From positions 434,001 through 498,000 of the forward strand of contig NW_025954961.1 in assembly GCF_022376445.1 (NCBI RefSeq): a stretch of 64,000 nt of DNA, in the 5' to 3' direction. The notes under the pieces were generated by a model. It was not told the DNA's origin. It was given only the letters and a program-made list of their open reading frames with translations, and ran no database searches. A program made the position numbers and the translations under genes. Positions within the stretch are counted from its first letter, which is position 1. Every line of letters starts with the position of its first letter. Positions 1-12,009 of this stretch are shown here, one piece after another. Source of the stretch: Fomitopsis serialis. Taxonomy: Eukaryota; Basidiomycota; Agaricomycetes; Polyporales; Fomitopsidaceae.

Positions 1-1196
1 TGAAGTCCGAGAATTACCAGGAGTTCATCAAGGCGGACAAGGTGTCGCGTTGCCTTCCTTTCCTCTGAGACAGATGCCCCCGGCCCCGAATTCACTGCGA
101 CAGCGAACAAGCATCGTGACGACTACCTCTTCGGTGCTACCACTGACAAGGCCCTCGCTGAGGAGGCCGGCGTCACCCCTCCCGCTATTGTCGTGTTCCG
201 TGCCTTCGACGAGCCCAAGATCGAGTACCCATACCCAATCGGCTCCGCCAAGGTCAAGGACATCGAAAAGTGGCTCCAGGTGATGTCCGTCCCCATCATC
301 GACGAGGTTGGTACGGAGAACTACCACACCTACGCGGAGAGCGGCAAGCCGCTCGCATATCTGTTCATTGACCCGACCGACGATAAGGACCAGCGAATCG
401 CCGCGATTCGGACTGTCGCTGCGAAGTACCACAGCGACATCAACTTCGTCTGGATCGACGCCATCAATTCGCGGACCACGGAAGGCGCTCAACCTCGTCG
501 AGCCCAAGTGGCCGAGCTTCGTCATCCAGGACATCCAGAAACAGCTCAAGTATCCGTATGATCAGAGCAAGGAGGTCACACCCGAGGCGGTTGAGACTAT
601 GGTGCAGCAGTTCCTGGACGGCAAGCTCGTGCCTCAGCTCAAGAGCCAGCCCGTCCCTGCTACCCAGGACGAGAGCGTGTTCAGTCTTGTAGGCAGGCAA
701 TTCGAAGAGGTTGTCTTTGATGACGACAAGGACGTCTTCGTCGAGTTCTACGCCAGCTGGTCCGCTGTTTCGATTGCACGCGAATGAACGTTGTGCTGAT
801 ATATTATGCAGGTGCGGGCACTGCAAGCGTCTCAAGCCGACTTGGGACCAGCTCGGCGATCGTTACGCAGCGGTGAAGGATCGTATCACCATGTGAGCAT
901 TCTTCGACTATTGGTGTTGTATTCACTCACTGAAGCGACGAAACAGCGCCAAGATAGAGGCCCAGGAGAATGACCTTCCCCCCTCGGTGCCGTTCCGTGT
1001 CAACGGATTCCCTACCCTCAAGTTCAAGCCGGCTGGTACACGCGAATTCATTGACTACAATGGCGATCGCTCCCTGGAGAGCCTTGTCGCCTTCGTCGAG
1101 GAGAACGCGAAGAATGCGCTCGACCCGAAGATCCCCTTCAACAATGAGTCAAAACAGGAGCAGGTCCCGATGGACGACCACCACGACGAGCTCTGA
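1..1196 (+). CDS. PDI1: Protein disulfide isomerase, 5' end missing
   Basis: ER-lumen thiol oxidoreductase that forms and reshuffles disulfides in secretory proteins. The window holds the b, b' and second catalytic a' domains. The a' active site reads SWCGHCK, assembled across an intron (760-811) that splits the Trp codon; a second intron is at 893-946. The protein ends in the ER-retrieval signal HDEL followed by TGA at 1194. The N-terminal a domain lies off the window. The reading frame breaks at least four times, near 43, 51, 465 and 480; adding one base at each place restores a normal PDI sequence (for example VVAVAFLSSETDAPGPEF around 42-85, and WIDAIKFADHGKALNL around 452-497). A short pseudo-intron at 42-69 is therefore rejected. 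The Ser before CGHC replaces the usual Pro. Identity is certain; the frame breaks look like sequence errors. Confidence 0.93.
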
Positions 1197-1435
1197 GATG
1201 GCTGGATGATCTTGCCGACCCATACTGCTGTATTATCCTTACTATTTAATATGGAGATATCGCTCTTTCCTGCGATGCTTGGGACGGTGGAACTTTGGAC
1301 AACGTCACACAATCGCTCGCTCACTTGCACGTTCGAGAAGCTACAGATTTGACACGAATGTAGACACCAACACAGAGAACATCCAACAGAAAACCATGCG
1401 TCAAGGAAACAGCAAATAGGCGGGTAGGGATACAT

Positions 1436-2173
1436 TTAGTACTTAATCTCCTTGACACCATCCTTCCAGAACGTGAAATAGGCTGTATGTACCACTTGTG
1501 AGATGGAGTGCGAGAATGCAAGTTGACACAGCACGTACGCGTGACGCCGTCCTCGCGGTAGTTGAGGAGGACAACCATGCCATCGGGGTTCATGGACTCG
1601 CCGGTGTACTGAGAATCTGCGTTAGCAGGACATACAGTCGGCAAGCTTGAACGCATACAAATTCGAAGTCTTTGAAGTTCGCTACAATCTTCTTTGCGAA
1701 CGCTTGTGCGCCCTTCTCGAAGGCATCGACGCGGCTAGGGTTCGACTTCTCGAGCTCAGCCTTGACGGCCTTCATGTAACTCTGAGCAGCCAAGTCAAGA
1801 TCCACGGCTCCTGAAGATTTTTGATATAAGTATCCGCACCTTGAGGTGTACAAGGTACGACTTCTTGTCGAACACCGTGGACTGCAGACGGTGGGAGTAC
1901 ACAACGTTGTTGACCTGGGTAGCACCCTCCTCGACCCCCTCGTCCTGCTCCTCCGCAGACGGGTTGGCACCGATGTCAACATCGGCACCCTGCTTGACCG
2001 TGATCATGGAGCAGTTAACCTCGTAGACAATGTCATCGATCTCCTTGCTGTGAGCAGAGCGAGATTAGACTTTCAAATGCGTCTCGGGCCGCTGAAGGGG
2101 ACGATGGGACGTACGTCGGGAAGGCGTCGGAGAAGAGCTCGTCGCCGCTGATAACGTCGTTGTACAACAACAT
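1436..2173 (-). CDS. TMA19: Translationally controlled tumour protein (TCTP)
   Basis: Small, abundant cytosolic protein linked to translation and growth control. Start ATG at 2173 opens MLLYNDVISGDELFSDAF, the TCTP N-terminus. Downstream exons give SKEIDDIVYEVNCSMITV, the helical hairpin segment SYMKAVKAELEKSNPSRVDA, the block GAQAFAKKIVANFKDFEF, then YTGESMNPDGMVVLLNYRE, and an ending FWKDGVKEIKY. About 170 residues, normal for the family, in five or six exons with introns near 2050-2116, 1787-1838 and two more before the stop. No frame break was seen. It diverges from UTP15 across 272 bp. An acidic insert (SAEEQDEGVEEGA) sits in the usual variable loop. Confidence 0.95.
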
Positions 2174-2445
2174 GGTGACTTTTGCTACAGAGGGAGAGAG
2201 AAAGGAGGAGAAAGGAGGAGGGAGGGCTACAGCAGGAGGCTAGGAGAGAGGCTGGTTATGGTACACAGGTTTTGTATGCGGGGCCGCAGAAAATCTCAAT
2301 TCTCCCGGATCTATCGATCTCCTTATCATTAAATCACGTGGGCGCGTCCGAAATTCTCGACTGCCATTTTGGGAAAACTGTGCACCGTCGAGAAACTCGA
2401 GAGCGAGCTCGATCGCTGCACTCCGCCTGTCCGCTGCATCCAGCT

Positions 2446-4304
2446 ATGGACTACCAACCCGTCGTCGTCGCCAAGCATCCGCGGCCAGCTGCGACCAAAC
2501 ACAACTCCGAGTCGAGGTACTGGCGACAATTCAAGCACCCGGTGTTCATCAAGGAATATGCACCGGTCACCTCTGTACACTTCTCTCCCTCCAAGCCTCA
2601 CCGCTATGCAGTCACTGCGGCCACACGTATCCAAATCTATGCACCCAGGACACAGAAAGTCACGAAGAGCATCTCAAGATTCAAAGACATCGCCCGGAGT
2701 GGTTGCATTCGGGGGGATGGCAAGCTGGTAGTCGCAGGAGACGACACGGGCCTGATCCAGGTGAGTGAATGATCCCTCTGGTGTCAGTTGCGGTGTTGGA
2801 ACCAGGCTTCCAGGACATGTGCAACTGTTTGGATAGGAGAAGCAGGGCGAAGGCTGAATGCTATGTCTGTTAGGTCTTTGACATCAACTCCCGGGCGATC
2901 CTGCGGACTCTGGACGTCCACAAACAGCCTGTGCACGTCGCAAAGTTTTCCACTCTAAACAACACACAAGTACTCTCTTGCTCAGACGACACCACAGTCA
3001 GACTGTGGGACGTCCCATCCCAGACCTGTACGCAAACCTTCACCGACCACACAGACTACGTCCGCACCGGCCAGGTTTCCACTTCAAATCCTCATCTCGT
3101 CCTTACCGGCTCGTATGATGCCACCGTGCGCCTGTATGATTCAAGAACAGGAGAATGCGAGATGCTCATGGGTGGTCCTTCTGGGGAGGGTGGAGGCCAG
3201 AATACCGCGCCAGTAGAGCAAGTCCTCATGTTCCCTTCCGGCACAATAGCGCTGTCCACTGCAGGACCCATCCTGCGCGTATGGGATCTGGTGGCGGGCG
3301 GACGGTGCACTCGCGCGCTGTCAAATCATCAGAAGACTGTCACCGCACTTGCTTTCGACTCGACAGCAAGTCGGCTCCTGTCTGGTGGTCTCGATCAGAT
3401 GGTCAAGGTGTATGATGTGAGCACGTATAAGGTCGTACACACAATGCGGTATCCTGCACCGATTCTCTGTCTTGCCGTCTCGGTATGTCTCTCATCACAT
3501 GACACCCTGCAGGCATCGTACTCACCTACATTCTAGCCGATGAGACCCACATCGCCGCCGGTATGGCGGATGGCACTCTCTCCATACGACGGCGGCAACC
3601 GAAAGCAACGGAATCTGCTGCATATGAGCAGTCTCTTGCAGCAGCGCGAGCAGGCGCGTACGACTCCTTGCTCACTGGCGTCCTGCCAAATATCGGCCAA
3701 GGTCGTGTGAAGCAGAAGACAAAGTCGAAACCTGTCGGGGACATGGACGAAATCAAGGTGGAGAGCCGGAGAAAGAAAAGACTACGGCAATACGACAAGT
3801 TCCTGAAAAGCTTCAAGTACTCCGCAGCACTGGATTCTGTGTTGAAGTCGGTAAGTCGCGCCGCGTATTGTCTCACCTCAGGCTAGATGTTTACGACACA
3901 CTCGCAGCAAGTTCCGCCTACAACAGCGTTCTCACTGATCCAAGAGCTCATCCATCGAGATGGCCTGCGGACAGCGCTTGCGGGTCGAGACGATGTCTTG
4001 CTCGAACCTGTTCTACGGCTGCTCATGAAGTACGTATCAGACCCCCGTTTCGGCGAGATGGTCTGTGATGTCGCCGGTCTTGTCATTGGTGCGTCTCCTC
4101 CGACCGTTGCTCCGTGCATTCAATGACCTTCGACCATCAGACATGTACAGACCGGTCCTGGGACAGTCGCCACTCATCGATACCCTGTTCGCCCGCCTTC
4201 AAAAGAAGGTAGCCGCCGAGCTCCGCTTCCAGAAAGAGCTCGTCAAGACCAAGGCCGCCCTCGATATGCTACTCTCCTCCGCCTCTCTCCTTGCTGTCGC
4301 ATAG
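2446..4304 (+). CDS. UTP15: UTP15, U3 snoRNP WD40 protein
   Basis: Component of the t-UTP/UtpA part of the nucleolar SSU processome, needed for pre-18S rRNA processing. Exon 1 (2446-2760) begins MDYQPVVVAKHPRP; the first blades include the region around VTSVHFSPSKPHRYAVTA. Exon 2 (2874-3482) carries several WD40 repeats, with WD-type endings such as DDTTVRLWDV, YDATVRLYD and GGLDQMVKVYDV. Exons 3-5 carry the C-terminal UTP15 helical domain (for example LIQELIHRDGLRTALAGRD and KYVSDPRFGEMVCDVAGLV). The stop is TAG at 4302. Length of roughly 530 residues matches the family. At the exon 3 start (3537) one base seems missing (SP.DETHIAAGM). Its promoter is shared with TCTP. Confidence 0.93.
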
Positions 4305-4412
4305 TCATCTTGCTCTCGCCCCGTCATCGCATTTCATCCCGTCCTCGTCCAGGGTGTTTGGCGCATTAGTAATAAGCAAAAGTAGTGTACAGTCTGCTGT
4401 CCGAGAGCCATG

Positions 4413-6827
4413 CTAACATGCCTCGAGGAATGCTATGAGGTTTCTGAGGATCTCTTTTCGCGAAAGCGAGCCCTCGTCATGTGCGTTTGTGTCGTCCTCG
4501 TCGACATTGTCGTGGTAGATCTGGAGTGTGCCGATGATGTCCTTCAGTGAGCGGTTTCGCCTGTTCAGCATCTGTTGTACATGGGTACGGATCTACAGAC
4601 GAGCAGGTCAGTGGTCTATGTCTGAACATTGGTCGACTCGACGCACCCCGTCATCCTCCATAACAATCCAGGCAAGGATATAGTCCACTGTTTGTAGTGT
4701 GAACAATCCGCCGTCCAGGCGCCGAATATACCACAGGTCCTCTTCTTCTGACCCGATCTCCTCGCCCTCTGCAGCGAGCTCCTAGTAATTTGCCGAGTCG
4801 GTAAACACCTACTCAAATGATATGCGGCCCCCGCTCACCTGTTTCTCCGCCTCGATCTCTTTCTCCACACTCTTCAGTCGCGTCTGCGCGGCGTCCCGAA
4901 TCTCCAGCAGTTTCTCTGCCTTCTCGTAGTTATTCTCTACGAATTTGGCAAGAAGCCGGATTCGTGCTGGCAATTCGGACGGGAGATTCGACAGGAGCGA
5001 TGAAACGATGCCAAGTGTATGTGATGCATCCTCGGATGCTGGTGCCGCTGCAGGCGCTTTCTTCTTCTGCGCCTGCCAGAAGGGTCAGTACAATGAATCA
5101 AATGCGGGGAGGGGCTTAGCAGACCTTCCCCATGAAGGCTGAGAATAGTATCTTGAGACCGAGAGCTTCTACGAATACCTCGCATGTCGCTGTACCAGCC
5201 GTACCTGACATGGCATAGTCGAGCACCTTGATCGAGCGCGACTTCGCCTGCATCTTTTCCCTAGAGACAAGCGTCGATGAATTTTGGAAACGAAACCAGG
5301 GAGCCTTCACTCACTTCATCAAGAGGACCATCAGGTCCACGCCTTCGCTATCGAGGAACAATTTCTTGATCTCGGGCTCTACTAACGCTGAACAAAGGAG
5401 TCGAAGACATTCTCCATAAATTCGGTCTCATCCGGGTCGACTGGGTCGCGTTTACGATATTGCTGGCTACACGTTAGCCGAAGGTTGGGCGCCGGTCCGT
5501 GCATCGCTTAGTACGTACCGACAAGACCTTCAGCGCGGTTTCCACGCCATCCTGCTTGCCGAACTCTAGTCGGTTGACTCGATTGTTTTGCAAAAGGATA
5601 GATAGGATTTCCGCGGCATAGCCTCGATTCTCATTGTGTGCTTTAGACTGTATCCGGTCGAGCAGCCACTTCAGGACGGATGTCTTAGCAATAAGTTGTG
5701 GCGCGAAGTCCGGATCGGACCCAATGATGTTCTCGAAAATGCCTAAGGCGGATGAATCAGTCTGTTCCGCGCGATAATGCACCGGCTCCTTACCTAGGGT
5801 CTGGAACACGCCCTGTCTGTCTGCCTCTTCCGCCTCGTTTAAACGGCCGAGATTGTCCACGAGCAGCTCGAATATCGCGTTTTCCATCTGAGAATCACTG
5901 TGGTCACCCTCTGGCGATAGGACACGCAAACGAGACAGACCTACCAGGCCCTCAATGAGCATCTTCAGGGCCTCTTCCCTAGTCCCCTCGATCTCTTCGT
6001 CCTCCTCGACCCCATTGCCCACCTCCTCATCCGTCAGTTCGTGGATGACTTCCACTACGTCCAGCGCGATGTCTGCATTCTCGTGGCTGAGCAAACCGAC
6101 CAATCGTGCTAGCGCACCAGTCTTCCCGAGCTCGGGGTAAGCAAGCAGAGGGGCTTGGGCGAGTGGAAGGAGGGCTTTCAATGCTGCATCAAGGTCTGCT
6201 TCGGAGTCAATGAATCTAGGACATGTGTCAAAAGATGGACCTCGAGTCGGTATGAGTGAACGTACTTTGTTGGATCGTCGGCATACTTGGACCGCTGATC
6301 CTGGTTCTTGTTCACCGTCGCCTCGAACCGTTTGAGGAGCCTGCGAATGCCGGGAAGAGATAGTTCCTCCAACTGTGTGTACGTGAGAATTCGGCATATG
6401 AACAGAAAGGCTTTCACACTTACATCCTTTCTCGCCTCATCCCCTCCAGCTCGGTCAAATATGTTGAGGATATCCTTCTGCTCGTTTGTCAACCCGCCGC
6501 CATAGAAGCGGCCTTCCTCGTCTTCCTCCGCGAAGTAGTCTGCATCCCCACCAGGTGCAAAGTCGGGCTCCATCTCCTCATCTTCATCCACGTCTTCGAC
6601 CATCGCTGCACGCGACTTGCCCTTGTTCGATGTGCCGTTTTGAGGTACAGGGGCAGCAGTGCCTTCTGCATCTATTCGCATTCGCTTGAGCATGTCTGGC
6701 GTTGGAGCATCTGGCAGTCGCCTCTTGTTACCGCCACCAGGCAGCTTGGGCACCTGGAAGAGCACTGAATGACCGAACCACTGAGGTCATGGACTATTCT
6801 CACCTTGAATAGCTTGTCAATGTCCAT
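4413..6827 (-). CDS. CTNNBL1: Beta-catenin-like protein 1 (CTNNBL1) homologue
   Basis: Nuclear armadillo-repeat protein associated in animals with the Prp19/CDC5L spliceosome complex. The first exon (ATG at 6827) encodes MDIDKLFK, and the next begins VPKLPGGGNKRRLPDAPTP with a basic NLS-like patch. After an acidic stretch come armadillo-type helices (ADIALDVVEVIHELTDEEV, ENAIFELLVDNLGRLNE, SALGIFENIIGSDPDFAP, RGYAAEILSILLQNNRVNR). The C-terminal part includes KVLDYAMSGTAGTATCEVF and ends LSRKEILRNLIAFLEAC. One base appears missing near 5394: restoring it gives FDSLCSALVEPEIKKLFL, matching the human FDSLCSAL motif. At least seven introns of about 50-60 nt. It shares a 230-bp divergent intergenic region with COQ6. 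Confidence 0.92.
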
Positions 6828-7057
6828 GGTGAACTAGTCGGCGCCGGTGGGGAACACTGTCGATATATACAGTATAGAAGTCTCGTCTTACAGTTGCCGG
6901 CTGAGCGGGTTTGTCAATGAACTGAGGATGGGTTGGTGGAGGTCAGAATGAAGTGACGCGCAGGACTCGTGACAAGCGCGACGCGTCTTGCTCGCGTCCC
7001 CACTGCCAGTCGAATGCGCGCTTCACCTCTTACACTCGACTTTCTCTCGCAAAGGCC

Positions 7058-9053
7058 ATGTATCGCCATGTAACAGAGGCGATACCAAGGACATGTGGAA
7101 TAGTGCTCCGACACAGCAGACGGCGCTGCCTGTCTTCAGTCGCACACGCCGAAGAAAGTGATGTTGTCGTTGTAGGCGGTGGTCCCGCTGGACTTGCGCT
7201 CGCCAGTGCTCTAGGTACTTCTGAATCTGTCATGCTCGTCGTTGAATGACAATTCGACATCTGCGTAGGGAGCTCGAAGGGAGTTTCCAAAGCTCTCCGT
7301 GTTGTGTTGGTCGAAGCAGGCGACCTGTCCAAAATCGAGACTGGGCACCCACTCAGAACAACTTTTCTAACAGAGTTAGTTCGATCACGAATGCGTCACA
7401 AGCATTTCTGAAAGGTAGCAGTACAGCATATCGTCCTCTGTGGTCGTTGACATTCAGCCCGATAGACATCGGCGCATGGTCGCATGTTCAACTGGATCGC
7501 ACAGCACCAGTCGAGGAAATGCAGGTAATTCTGTAACCCAATGAAGACTACACTTATACTTAGCGTCGTCGAAGGTTTGGGATGGCGTCTCAGATGCTCG
7601 CATCAACTTCTCCGCCTCGGAAATGGTAACACCAGGATCAGCAACCGCAAGTGAGATGTCTCGACTGGTGGAGAACCTCAACCTGCAACGCGCCCTGCTA
7701 CACCATATCTCAAATATACCCGCTGTGAACATTCTGGACAAAACAAAGGTGCAGTCGATCCAAAGGGAAGAGCGTGAGGGAAACGGATGGCCCTTGGTCT
7801 ACCTTTCCGATGGTCGTGTCTTGCGCGCAAGGCTACTAGTACGTCCAGTGCACATCAAGCTGAACGAGCGAACTGATAAGCTTCACAGGTTGGCGCAGAT
7901 GGATTCAACTCTCCAGTTCGCTCATTCGCCGGGATACAGTCATACGGATGGGCGTACGACACACAGGCCATCGTCGCGACGATGAACCATCACCCACGAA
8001 CTGCGTTTGAACCTCCAAACAATGTTGCATACCAGCGCTTCCTCCCAACGGGTCCCATCGCGTTCCTACCGCTCTCGTCTACAGCTTCCTCGCTCGTGTG
8101 GTCGACCAAGCCCGATCTCGCCAAGGCGTTGCAAGCGTCCGACCCGGCCGTCTTGACGAGTATGATCAACGCTGCTTTCCGCCTACCTGAAGTGTCGTTG
8201 CGGTACCTGCATAGCCGCATGCTGGAGGCACATACCGCGGGCCATGCGCTCTCACCAGACGAGCTGAACAAGGAGATTACGTGGCGGGAGCAGTCACATA
8301 ATGTCGATCCCCGTTCTGCGTATTCCGTTACCGCGCTGTCGAGATCAGCTCCCGGCGGCATCCCACCAGAAGGGGCAGATCTACTTCCCCCCTTTGTGAC
8401 CAACATTCAAGACGGTACCGTCGCCTCCTTCCCGCTCCGCATGAGCCATGCGGACGCGTACATCGGAGAGGGCCGGGGAGCGCGTACCGTGCTTGTTGGT
8501 GATGCGGCGCATACAATTCACCCACTGGCTGGACAAGGGCTTAACCTGGGCCTCGGCGACGCTGAGTCTCTGGCACGCTGCATACAGTCTGCGGTGCAAA
8601 ACGGCGGTGATGTCGGTGAGTGTGTTACCGGTTCCGATACTTGCCGCCGCTCAGTTCACGACAGGTTCTTACACTGCCCTTGGCCCGTACGCGCGCGACC
8701 GGTACTTCGAGAACCACAAAATGCTCTCCGCTGTCGACAAATTACACAAGCTCTATTCGTCTACGGCGGAACCCGTCGTTTGGGCACGCTCCGTTGGCTT
8801 GGAGGTTCTGAACGAGCTGGACACCATCAAGATAGCGTTCATGATGTCAGCCGGAAGCACCTGTCGCACGGACCCGGCATCTATTGGTTGGAACGTTGCA
8901 GCGAGTGGTCTCGAGACGGTTGCTAGAGGCGTCAGTGGGGCAAAGAATGTAGGCGTCAGTGGGGCAAAGAATGTAGGCGAAACTATCGCAGGCCTTGCTA
9001 ACGCGTCGGTCCGGGGACTGCTGAAACAATTGTCAAATACTGGTAGGCCGTAG
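7058..9053 (+). CDS. COQ6: Ubiquinone biosynthesis FAD monooxygenase COQ6
   Basis: Mitochondrial flavoprotein hydroxylase of coenzyme Q synthesis (C5 hydroxylation of the ring). The N-terminus (MYRHVTEAIPRTCGIVLRHS) is Arg-rich and uncharged-acid-free, as expected of a mitochondrial presequence. Then come the FAD Rossmann motif DVVVVGGGPAGLALASALG, the motif VWDGVSDARINF, the GADGFNSPVR signature of UbiH/COQ6 enzymes and the second FAD motif VLVGDAAHTIHPLAGQGLN. At least five introns; that at 7216-7269 interrupts the Rossmann fold codons. One base seems missing near 7335 (EAGDLSKI.RDWAPTQNN). The C-terminus runs past the conserved domain and contains a perfect 24-bp tandem duplication (8928-8975). 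Stop TAG at 9051. Confidence 0.93.
8928..8975 (+). repeat. Perfect 24-bp tandem duplication inside COQ6
   Basis: Two identical, directly adjacent copies of a 24-bp unit (8928-8951 and 8952-8975) add eight residues, so GVSGAKNV appears twice in frame in the C-terminal tail of COQ6, outside the FAD-binding core. Confidence 0.95.
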
Positions 9054-9436
9054 TGCGCATAGTTACCACCTCTGCTTAATGCATCACTGGATTCTAAAGG
9101 CAATCGGAAGCGGATGTATTCCTGAGAGCTAACACGCACTGTGACGGAACGGAAAGAGTTTACGAGGGACGCAACTCACCGCTTCGTGGCATACGTCGCC
9201 TCGAAAGTAAGCTACGCAACCAGCGACGGAACCATAGCCCGGCGAATAGACCTGAAACTCGAAGCAGACAGACACGCGACGCAATGGTTGATAAAATACA
9301 CTGACCAGAAGCTCGAGTACGTCCACAGTAGCATATCCACAATCGAATCGAGGACTGTGAGTCCGGACATTCTAACTCATTACTGAAGGAATGCGTTCAC
9401 CTCGCCTCCATCAAAACGCCTCCATCCCTTGGGCAC
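9054..9436. other. Convergent intergenic region COQ6/RBM42
   Basis: This is the 3' side of both flanking genes. A plus-strand open stretch (about 9141-9386) has no ATG and no recognisable motif. No terminator-like or RNA structure was recognised. Confidence 0.5.
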
Positions 9437-10241
9437 CTAGTAAGGCTTGTGCCTGTTCTGCTTCAGCTCCTTCTCCAGCTGTCTTGCCTTGCGATGACCA
9501 ATCTCAACCGGGTTGATATGGTTGTCCGCCTTCTTCAGCTTGATAGGCCTGTTGCCGACGTACTTGCCTGTGCGGGTGAATGAGTTCTCGACGATGATGG
9601 ACATGAGATTAGCACGCACCATCCATCTCCTTCCATGCCTTCAAGAAGTCTTCTGGGTCCGAAAAGGCCACAAAGCCAAACTTCGCCTACCACCAAGTCA
9701 GATATACTCAATGATTTAAGAAGCACAAATACTAACCTTGCCGCTCAGGCGATCCCGGATGACTCTCGCTTTCGTGAATGAGGTGTACTGATTAAAGGCA
9801 CTTGCCAGTACATCATCGGACACATCGTTGCTGAGATCACCAACGAAGAGACGGAACCAAGCTGAAGTGCAAATATCATAAACAACAAGACTGTGGACCG
9901 TAGAAAGAGCACTCACAAGGATCCCACTCTAGCAGCGTCTGATCTTCCCACACCTTACCTGCGCCCTTGCGGAGGACTGTCGTGCGCTTCCCTCCCTTCG
10001 CCAGCTTGCCACCCGCACCGCCACGCTTGTCGATCATGGCTCCGGGCACATAGACACTTTGCTGAGCCAGGATACCGACGTCGTACTCGTAGGCATTTGC
10101 TGGCACAGGAGCATGGTGAGCGGAAGACGACGACCCGGGGATGGGGTACATGGGCCCTTGATAGGGTTGGTGGTACGGATTGATGTCAGAGGATTGCTGC
10201 TGGTATTGCTGGTAGTAGTTCTGCGCGGAGTATGGATCCAT
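9437..10241 (-). CDS. RNA-binding protein, RBM42-like (single RRM)
   Basis: Predicted nuclear RNA-binding protein related to animal RBM42, a splicing-linked factor. ATG at 10241 opens MDPYSAQNYYQQYQQQ, a Gln/Tyr/Pro-rich N-terminus. A Gly/Lys-rich linker (GGAGGKLAKGGKRTTVLRKG) leads to VWEDQTLLEWDPS and then one RRM: RLFVGDLSNDVSDDVLA (RNP2), KARVIRDRLSGKAKFGFVAF (RNP1) and KYVGNRPIKLKKADN. The short basic tail ends ELKQNRHKPY. Three introns interrupt the RRM. No frame break was seen. RRM position near the C-terminus and the PIKLKKA motif fit the RBM42 family. It is divergent from RPL5. Confidence 0.88.
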
Positions 10242-10631
10242 GGTGTCTTGAGAAAGGTTTGATTGAAGAGAGAAGACTTGGGCAGGAAACTGTAGCTGGC
10301 GACCAGTGGCGTTGAGCGACGAGGTGAGAGACAAGGAGGATAGGCGCCAAATGGGCAGGCCCGAAGATGCCTTTCCCGGAGCGCGCATTACGTAAGTGGG
10401 CCAACCGAGTCTGCAGGCAAGTTCTGTGTACCGAGCTCATCGTCGTCGTCAACGCCCTCAACGTCCCCCTCAAGGTGAGTTTTGCCCTTCAGGATGTATG
10501 AAGACTCTGCAGGACCGCTGGGTTGCATGTCTAACACTATCAGCTAGTCTACGCAGACAAACGCGATGGATGCATCCCGTCTCGTCTGGATGTGCTGCCG
10601 GTACCAGGTTGTCTGACTGGATTTCTTCCAG
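10242..10631. promoter_or_regulatory. Divergent promoter RBM42-like / RPL5
   Basis: A 390-bp region between two start codons pointing apart. Splice-like sites (GT at about 10473, AG just before the RPL5 ATG at 10632) suggest an intron in the RPL5 5' UTR, which is inference only. No TATA box was seen. Confidence 0.5.
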
Positions 10632-11747
10632 ATGCCATTCGTCAAGAACGTGAAGTCCGACGCCTACTTCTCGCGGTTCCAGGTCAAGTACCGCCGCCGG
10701 AGAGAGGGGAAGACTGATTGTGCGTGACACCATCGCTTTGTGCTGAACGTTAGGGTTTGACTTCTGTGCTTCAGACTACGCCCGCAAGCGGCTCGTCACC
10801 CAGGCGAAGAACAAGTAGTGCGTATTGGGAAGGTTTAGGATTCTCATATTCTCATCCTCTGTGCAGCAATGCCCCCAAGTACCGCCTGGTTGTCCGCTTA
10901 CGAACAAGGAGGTCATCGTCCAGATTGTCTACGCACGCCTGCAGGGTGACTTCGTCCTTTGCGCGGCACGATCGAAGGAGCTGCCAAAATATGGCATCAA
11001 CCACGGTCTCACCAACTGGAGTGCTGGTACGCCATCAGCACTGTCCGCCTTCCTTGCTTTACTGAACTATATACAGCATACGCGACTGGCCTTCTCTGCG
11101 CGCGTCGTGCTCTGACGAAGCTCGGTCTTGCCGACAAGTACGAGGGTGTGGCGGAGCCTGACGGCACTATCTCCCTGACGGAGACTCTCGACGAGGAGGA
11201 CGCCCCGAGCCGTTCAAGTGTTACTTGGATGTTGGTCTCAGGCGCACGTCGACAGGTTCGCGTGTGTTCGGTGCTCTCAAGGGCGCCAGCGACGGGGGTA
11301 TCTACATCCCCCACAACGAGAAACGATTCCCCGGCTATGACGTTGAGTCGAAGGAGCTCGATGCCGAGACTCTCAAGAAGTACATCTTCGGCGGCCACGT
11401 TGCGGAGTACATGGAGTCCCTTGAGGAGGAAGATGACGAGCGGTATGTCATTCGACGAGTAGAGTTGTCTCATCTCCGAGTACTCATGTTTCTCTAGCTT
11501 CAAGAAGCAGTTCGCGACGTATCTCGCTGACGGCATTGGATCCGAGGACATGGAGGAGATTTACACGAATGCGTACGCAGCCATCCGTGAGGACCCTACC
11601 TTCAAGCCCTCGGAGAAGACCACCGACTGGAAGGCGGAGAGCAAGAAGCACCGCACTCCTAGGCTCACGCTCGAGCAGCGCAGGGCCAGGATCCAGGAGA
11701 AGATTGAGGCCTTCCAGACTGGTGCTGCCGAGGAGGACGACGAGTAG
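10632..11747 (+). CDS. RPL5: 60S ribosomal protein L5 (uL18)
   Basis: Large-subunit protein that binds 5S rRNA and, with uL5, forms the 5S RNP. ATG at 10632 opens [20 protein letters not shown], the eukaryotic L5 start. Typical blocks follow: [72 protein letters not shown] and [19 protein letters not shown], with a basic/acidic C-terminus ending AAEEDDE. Length of about 300 residues is normal. At least four short introns. Two single bases seem missing, near 10899 (VVRL.TNKEV) and 11207 ([15 protein letters not shown]). As the protein is essential and otherwise perfect, these are best read as sequence errors. Confidence 0.96.
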
Positions 11748-12009
11748 ATGCTTCATCACCCCCAGATTACCCTACATGCACTGCTTATGATGTTTCCCGT
11801 CGTCTATGGTCACCAAAAGACAGGGCTATGATATGCCATGCCATTGCTACGCATTCTCAACCAGCCTCGACTGCCCGACCTTCATTAAGGCCGAAAGAAC
11901 TCATTTGCAAGGGTATCAGTATGGATACAAAATGGCTAAAGTCAGATACACGTGCGTTGATGTTGCGTAACATGGTCATGAAGAGGATGCGTGCGCTGAG
12001 GTAACTCGG

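Noticed and set aside
42..69. A 28-bp intron in PDI
   Set aside because: Too short for this gene set, and the sequence itself reads as VVAVAFLSSE if two bases are restored, so it is coding.
9141..9386. Small plus-strand gene after COQ6
   Set aside because: Begins with GTG, has no ATG, motif or splice support.
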